64,000 bases of DNA from [Phialemoniopsis] sp. UDSM-2020 (taxonomy: Eukaryota > Ascomycota > Sordariomycetes > Thyridiales > Thyridiaceae): positions 4,154,001-4,218,000 of the forward strand of contig JAEILZ010000004.1 in assembly GCA_018873225.1 (NCBI GenBank), read 5' to 3'. Of this stretch, positions 60,111 to 64,000 are shown in pieces. The number at the start of each line of letters is the position of its first letter. The first letter of the stretch is position 1. Both the position numbers and the translations under genes were made by a program. The notes under the pieces were generated by a model. That model saw only the letters and a program-made list of their open reading frames with translations, ran no database searches and was not told the DNA's origin.

Positions 60111-61409
60111 ATGGCTTCAACTTCACAGTCCCTCTTGGATCTACTGCGCACTCTGTCAACAGTTGACTGTGACACCTTGGACGTCGAAGGTAAGATCTAT
60201 TCATTCTTATGTCACTTCTGAACCCGCGTAGCTGACATATTCAAGTTGCCAAGGCGCTGGGGCCGTTCGTTGATTGCACTTCAAACCAGGTAACAAACCT
60301 TTCGCCTACCTCGGATGCCTATTGCTGATTGAGTCTCTAGGCGATCGCGCACAATGAGCTCGTCAAAGCGGGTCCGGAGGGCAAGTTGCTGAACCATCAG
60401 CTCATCGCGGACTCGATTGTCTACGCTAAATCCAGGACCAATGACTTTCCCGAAGTTGATGTCGTAGAGCTTGCTGTTGAAGCGGCGACGGTCAAGCTAG
60501 CACATCGCATCGCCCCGTACATCACGGGCTATTCACACCTTCAGACAAATCCAAAGTACTCCTTTGACAGGCAAAAGACCGTGTCAAATGCTCACCGTAA
60601 GTTCTCGCCGTGAGTCAGACATAATATGCCGCCTATTCTAATGTGCTTCAGGCTTTATTGCGATCTCTCAGGACCTCGACCCCAAATTGGACACCCGAAA
60701 GCTCTGTATCAAGATTCCCGCCACTTGGGAAGGTGTTCAGGCTTGCAAGGATCTGGAAGGCCAGGGAATTGCTGCTCTGGCAACTGCCATCGGCTCTATG
60801 ATGCCAGCTGCTCTAGCTGGGCAGGCCGGATGCACCTACATTGGCCTGTATGTCAATGAACTCAGGGTTCACTTTGACGCATCGTAAGTCTTGACAAGCC
60901 AATCTATCTAGAAATTCAGGTCTCACATATCCCTTAGATTTGTGGACGAAAACAAGGCGTTTCAGGTTTGCGATCTGTCGCAAAGGTAAATATTTGCCTT
61001 TCAGTGCGGACCGTCCCGTCCCATCAGCTATGAATTACTAACGCTGTCCAGACTTTATCGCAAGCATGGGCAGCGAACAAAGGTCATCGCAGCGAGCCTC
61101 ATCTCCGTCGAAGAGGTCATGAAGCTTGCTGGAGCCGATCATATCACGGTGTCTCCACCGTTGCTATATGAGCTTTCTAGAACCTCGGCGGCTTCGTGGA
61201 AAGGGGACGTGGGTTCGGTCTTCAAATCTTCGTCTGAGGAGGCACAGGAGCTGGATGGCGTAAGCATCCAAGACGAAGAAGCCTGGCGTGGTATCTTCAG
61301 CAAGGAACATGGTGGGAAGAGCCAGGCCAAGTTGAAGGATGCTATCCATCACTTCAGCAAGAAACAGGACGCTCTTGAGGATCTCATCCGTACCTTTAGT
61401 AATGTCTGA
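60111..61409 (+). CDS. Transaldolase-family protein
   Basis: A class I aldolase-fold enzyme that moves a three-carbon dihydroxyacetone unit between sugar phosphates, or a divergent aldolase of that family. At least six exons from ATG 60111: MASTSQSLLDLLRTLSTVDC; VAKALGPFVDCTSNQ; AIAHNELVKAGPEGKLLN; FIAISQDLDPKLDTRKLCIK; FVDENKAFQVCDLSQR; LYRKHGQRTKVIAASLISVE. The Schiff-base Lys is in CIKIPATWEGVQACKDLEGQ, with the following GCTYIGLYVNEL strand. GADHITVSPPLLYELSRTSA is the family C-terminal barrel block. The N-terminal strand reads VDCDTLD rather than the usual strong DxATTNP pattern, so this looks like a paralogue, not the housekeeping enzyme. Such paralogues occur beside fungal metabolic clusters. 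Confidence 0.9.
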
Positions 61410-61960
61410 CTCCTACTTTCTCAGTGGCAGCGGACAAACAGGGGATACTTTCAGTTGGTATAGGAACATCCTCATAATGGTATTACTCGATCTACATACT
61501 TTTGGTTCACGTGTCATGAAGCGCTGTCCCTTGAAGGGTCATCAAGATCGCCGTCCACTGGCGCAAATCATCAACAGGTTTCGACTAATAATCGTGAGAA
61601 CACGGTGCTAGAAACCAGGCTCACAAGACGAATGGACTATGTACAAAATCTTACAATTACGTCTTCCCTAAGTCTCCTCGTGTTACAGAACAGAATGAGA
61701 ATGCCTGTTAGCCGAGTTGAAGAATTGCCTAATGCGGAAGGTCAGTCCGCTCCACGATGACAAATTGAGGGGTCGGAGATAAATATCCTCTGAGCTCATA
61801 GCGCGTTAGTCATGATCCACGACATGATTTGGGAACCATAAGCTGATGGGATCTACTGGATATTCCGCAGCCTCCTTGAGCTTGGTCATTTTGCATCAAT
61901 AAGCCTGATTTGGTATATAATAAGTAGGTTTCCTGCTCAATCAATCCTTCTCTTCTGCCA
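61410..61960. other. Intergenic, promoter of the MDR reductase
   Basis: 550 bp between two rightward genes. A TATA-like TATATAATAAG is at 61914-61924, about 45 bp upstream of the first ATG. No coding signal. Confidence 0.45.
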
Positions 61961-63208
61961 ATGTCCCCCAAGCCACTCCTCTCGAAGCTCTTGCAGACCC
62001 CAAGATCATATACACGCACGCTGCCTCGATTTTACACCACTATGTCTACAACTAAGGCTGTTGTTTACGTCGAGAAGGGCAAGGCCGCCATTCAGGAAAT
62101 CGCTGTGCCCAAGCTCCGCGACGACTATGTACAGGTCAAGGTCAATGCTGTCGGTATCAACCCGACAGACTGGAAGCACATCGACTTTGCCAGAACTGGC
62201 CCCGGGTCCATCATTGGCTGCGATTATGCTGGTGTCGTGGAAGCCGTCGGCAGCAAGGTGGCCAAGGCGTTCAAGAAAGGCGATCGGATCAGTGGCGTCG
62301 TGCATGGATCGTGAGTAACTTGGGAATCCCGTTCCGTTTTGTTCGCTGGTGTGCGATGGCTGACATCTCACCAAGGGATGCAACTCAACATGAGAACGGA
62401 GCGTTTGCCAATTACATCGTCGCAAAGGGCGTTGTTCAGATCAAGACGCCTGATAATGTGAGCGATGCGGAGGCTGCTACCCTCGGCATCTCCATCGCGA
62501 CTGTCGTAAGTATATATCTGGCCACGCATCGGATGTACCCAGCTGACTTCCGAGTAGGGACAAGGCCTATACCTTACCCTCGGCTTGCCGCTTCCGACCG
62601 AGGCTACCAAGGATAACCAGTACATTCTGATCTATGGGGGCAGTACTGCAACAGGCATTTTTGGCATCCAGTTCGCCAAGCTCTCTGGCTTGAAGGTTAT
62701 CGCCACCGCCTCGCCGCACAACTTTGACTACCTCAAGTCCCTGGGCGCAGAAGCCGTTTTCGACTACAAGTCGCCCACGGCGGCGGAGGACATCCGCAAG
62801 TACACCAACAACACGCTGAAGCTGGCGTGGGACTGCACGGGCTTCGGCGGGTCCATCATCGCCGGCGCGCTCAGCAGCGAGGGCGGCAAGTACGCAGCCA
62901 TCGTGCCCGTTGACAAGGAAGAGGTGCTCGCCATCAACCCCAAGGTCGACGGGCCGCACGTCACCCTCATGTACACGATCTTTGGCGAGCGGTTCGTCAT
63001 GGGCCAGGAATTCCCGCCCATGCCCAAAGAGTTTGAGTTCGCCCAGAAGTTCTGGGAGATTTCTCGGCAGCTTTTGGAGGAGGGCAAGCTGAAGGTGCCG
63101 CGGACTTTTGTCAACAGAGGCGGCAGTGGGTTCGAAGGAATCCTCAAGGGGCTTGACGAGCTGAGAGCCGACAAGGTAAGCGGAGGAAAGCTGGTTTATA
63201 CCCTGTAG
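61961..63208 (+). CDS. MDR trans-enoyl reductase-like protein with possible mitochondrial presequence
   Basis: A zinc-free medium-chain reductase, similar in layout to fungal stand-alone enoyl reductases (LovC type) and quinone reductases. The first ATG, at 61961, opens a basic, Ser/Thr-rich presequence without acids (MSPKPLLSKLLQTPRSYTRT). An in-frame ATG at 62042 (MSTTKAVVYVEKGKAAIQEI) gives the standard cytosolic start. Exons continue with IGCDYAGVVEAVGSKVAKAF; then DATQHENGAFANYIVAKG; then GQGLYLTLGLPLP, ILIYGGSTATGIFGIQFAKL (cofactor loop), SLGAEAVFDYKSP and LAWDCTGFGGSI. The end is GGKLVYTL at 63208. About 370 aa for the long form. Such enzymes reduce enoyl or polyketide intermediates with NADPH; the substrate here is unknown, and no PKS is visible nearby. 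Confidence 0.9.
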
Positions 63209-63512
63209 ATGCTGGGACGCTTGCACCTTTCGGATTGCATTAAGACGTCATATCTTTCAGGTCTCACCTGCAAAGCGGCTTTGCAAATCATCATCGCAAG
63301 GCCGCCCTCGGCTTTGTCATTTTCATGACCACCGGGATAGCAATGGCTTGAGCGCACAACAACGATGTCAATGTTCCACTCGTGGTGATGGCAACTAGCC
63401 CTGTAGTGGTCCAATCCACTAACTCGGTTCTGTCTATCGCAAGATGGGGCATATGTAGCAACACCTAGATTCCGAACTGCACGTATATAGAAAGGATGTA
63501 TGCCTAGTCGCG
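63209..63512. other. Short convergent intergenic region
   Basis: 304 bp between two gene ends, carrying only 3' flanks. Nothing else is seen. Confidence 0.5.
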
Positions 63513-64000
63513 CTATGATGCTGATTCGGAACTGCTTCCAATGACGTTGATCAATTCCATGACCCCCCCAATGACGCCAGAAATGGCTGCGGGATTTACG
63601 ACGCAGAGTGCTCCAGACGCAGCGATACTGAGCAGGGCGCCGCCGGCGTTCAACATCTTTCTTCGTCGACCAGACCGCTTGACTTTGAGTTTTTGGTCGG
63701 CTTGCACCTCCTCAATATCGCTGTCGAGCTCATTAGCACTGGGTTGCTCGTCCCCGGAGTTCTTCCCACTGACACTGGAACCCTTCTTCTCCTGTAACTG
63801 AACAATCTGCTGATGCAGTTTTTCGTCTAAGGCTGCATTTCGAAGGTGAAGCTCGGCCATCTTCTCTCGAAAGGTCTGCCGCTCTTCTGTTCGATGTACC
63901 TCAGTATCCAGTTTCAGCTTCTCAAACTGACGCTCATATTGTGCCTGCAAGGCGCTGAAGCGGAGTGTATGCTCAGCATCGATCCTCCTTAGCTCGTCAC
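63513..64000 (-). CDS. Coiled-coil protein with glycine-rich hydrophobic C-terminus (partial)
   Basis: The 3' part of a gene that runs off the right edge; the frame is open to base 64000. Visible residues form a long charged coiled coil (DELRRIDAEHTLRF, QFEKLKLDTEVHRTEERQTF, LDEKLHQQIVQLQEKKG), then an acidic/Ser linker, a basic patch (KVKRSGRRRKML) and a hydrophobic tail rich in Gly and Ala (GGALLSIAASGALCVVNPAA, ISGVIGGVMELINVIG). The tail could be a membrane hairpin or glycine zipper. I do not recognise the family. A coiled coil plus basic patch plus such a tail is compatible with a membrane-targeting or signalling protein, which is speculative. Confidence 0.65.
   Translation of the reverse strand, partial: DELRRIDAEHTLRFSALQAQYERQFEKLKLDTEVHRTEERQTFREKMAELHLRNAALDEKLHQQIVQLQEKKGSSVSGKNSGDEQPSANELDSDIEEVQADQKLKVKRSGRRRKMLNAGGALLSIAASGALCVVNPAAISGVIGGVMELINVIGSSSESAS

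Overview
The window is nuclear DNA of a filamentous ascomycete (Pezizomycotina, probably Sordariomycetes; this rank is an inference). The evidence is short 50-75 nt GT-AG introns in most genes, Zn(II)2Cys6 regulators, a Goodbye/NACHT STAND receptor, a lactose-permease-type MFS carrier, an Alp14/Stu2-type microtubule polymerase and high gene density. I recognise 25 protein-coding genes and one clear pseudogene. I see no rRNA, tRNA or CRISPR array.

Region A (1-17.3 kb) looks like a metabolic gene cluster. In order it holds a cytochrome P450, an APC-family amino acid/choline-type permease, a cupin protein, a Zn2Cys6 regulator, a zinc-free MDR double-bond reductase, an HSL-type alpha/beta hydrolase, a type-B carboxylesterase, an SDR and an NmrA/isoflavone-reductase-like protein. 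No PKS, NRPS, terpene synthase or prenyltransferase is in view, so it is either the tailoring arm of a cluster whose backbone gene lies to the left, or a backbone-free catabolic or detoxification cluster. GC-rich CCGGAT-type motifs, some nearly identical between promoters, lie about 150-340 bp upstream of seven of these genes (six sites, one shared by a divergent pair). They are good candidates for the binding sites of the cluster regulator.

Region B (17.4-32 kb) holds a membrane-anchored aspartic-protease-like protein without recognisable catalytic motifs, a class A flavin monooxygenase, an F-box/ankyrin protein, and a divergent pair: a DUF7708-type protein with a degenerate P-loop NTPase domain and a large AAA+ ATPase. 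The ATPase gene contains a 7-nt micro-exon followed by a GC-AG intron.

Region C (32.4-41 kb) holds the conserved TOG-domain microtubule polymerase (also with a GC-AG intron), a DUF1749 alpha/beta hydrolase, a SET-domain protein with a signal-like N-terminus, a decayed NmrA-like pseudogene and a small secreted six-cysteine protein.

Region D (41.7-50.3 kb) is a candidate glycan-utilisation locus: an MFS sugar carrier divergent from a Zn2Cys6 regulator, then a secreted Asp-box beta-propeller glycosidase-like protein and an intracellular GH35-type (DUF5597-like) beta-galactosidase. A secreted enzyme, a transporter, an intracellular glycosidase and a regulator together suggest breakdown of a galactose- or arabinose-containing plant oligosaccharide.

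Region E (50.5-64 kb) holds a large STAND/NLR-type protein (Goodbye-NACHT-helical repeat-ZZ-like zinc finger), a short broken copy of whose 3' end lies 9 kb away. It is followed by a Zn2Cys6 regulator, an SDR, a transaldolase, an MDR enoyl reductase with an optional mitochondrial presequence, and the 3' part of a coiled-coil protein cut by the window edge.
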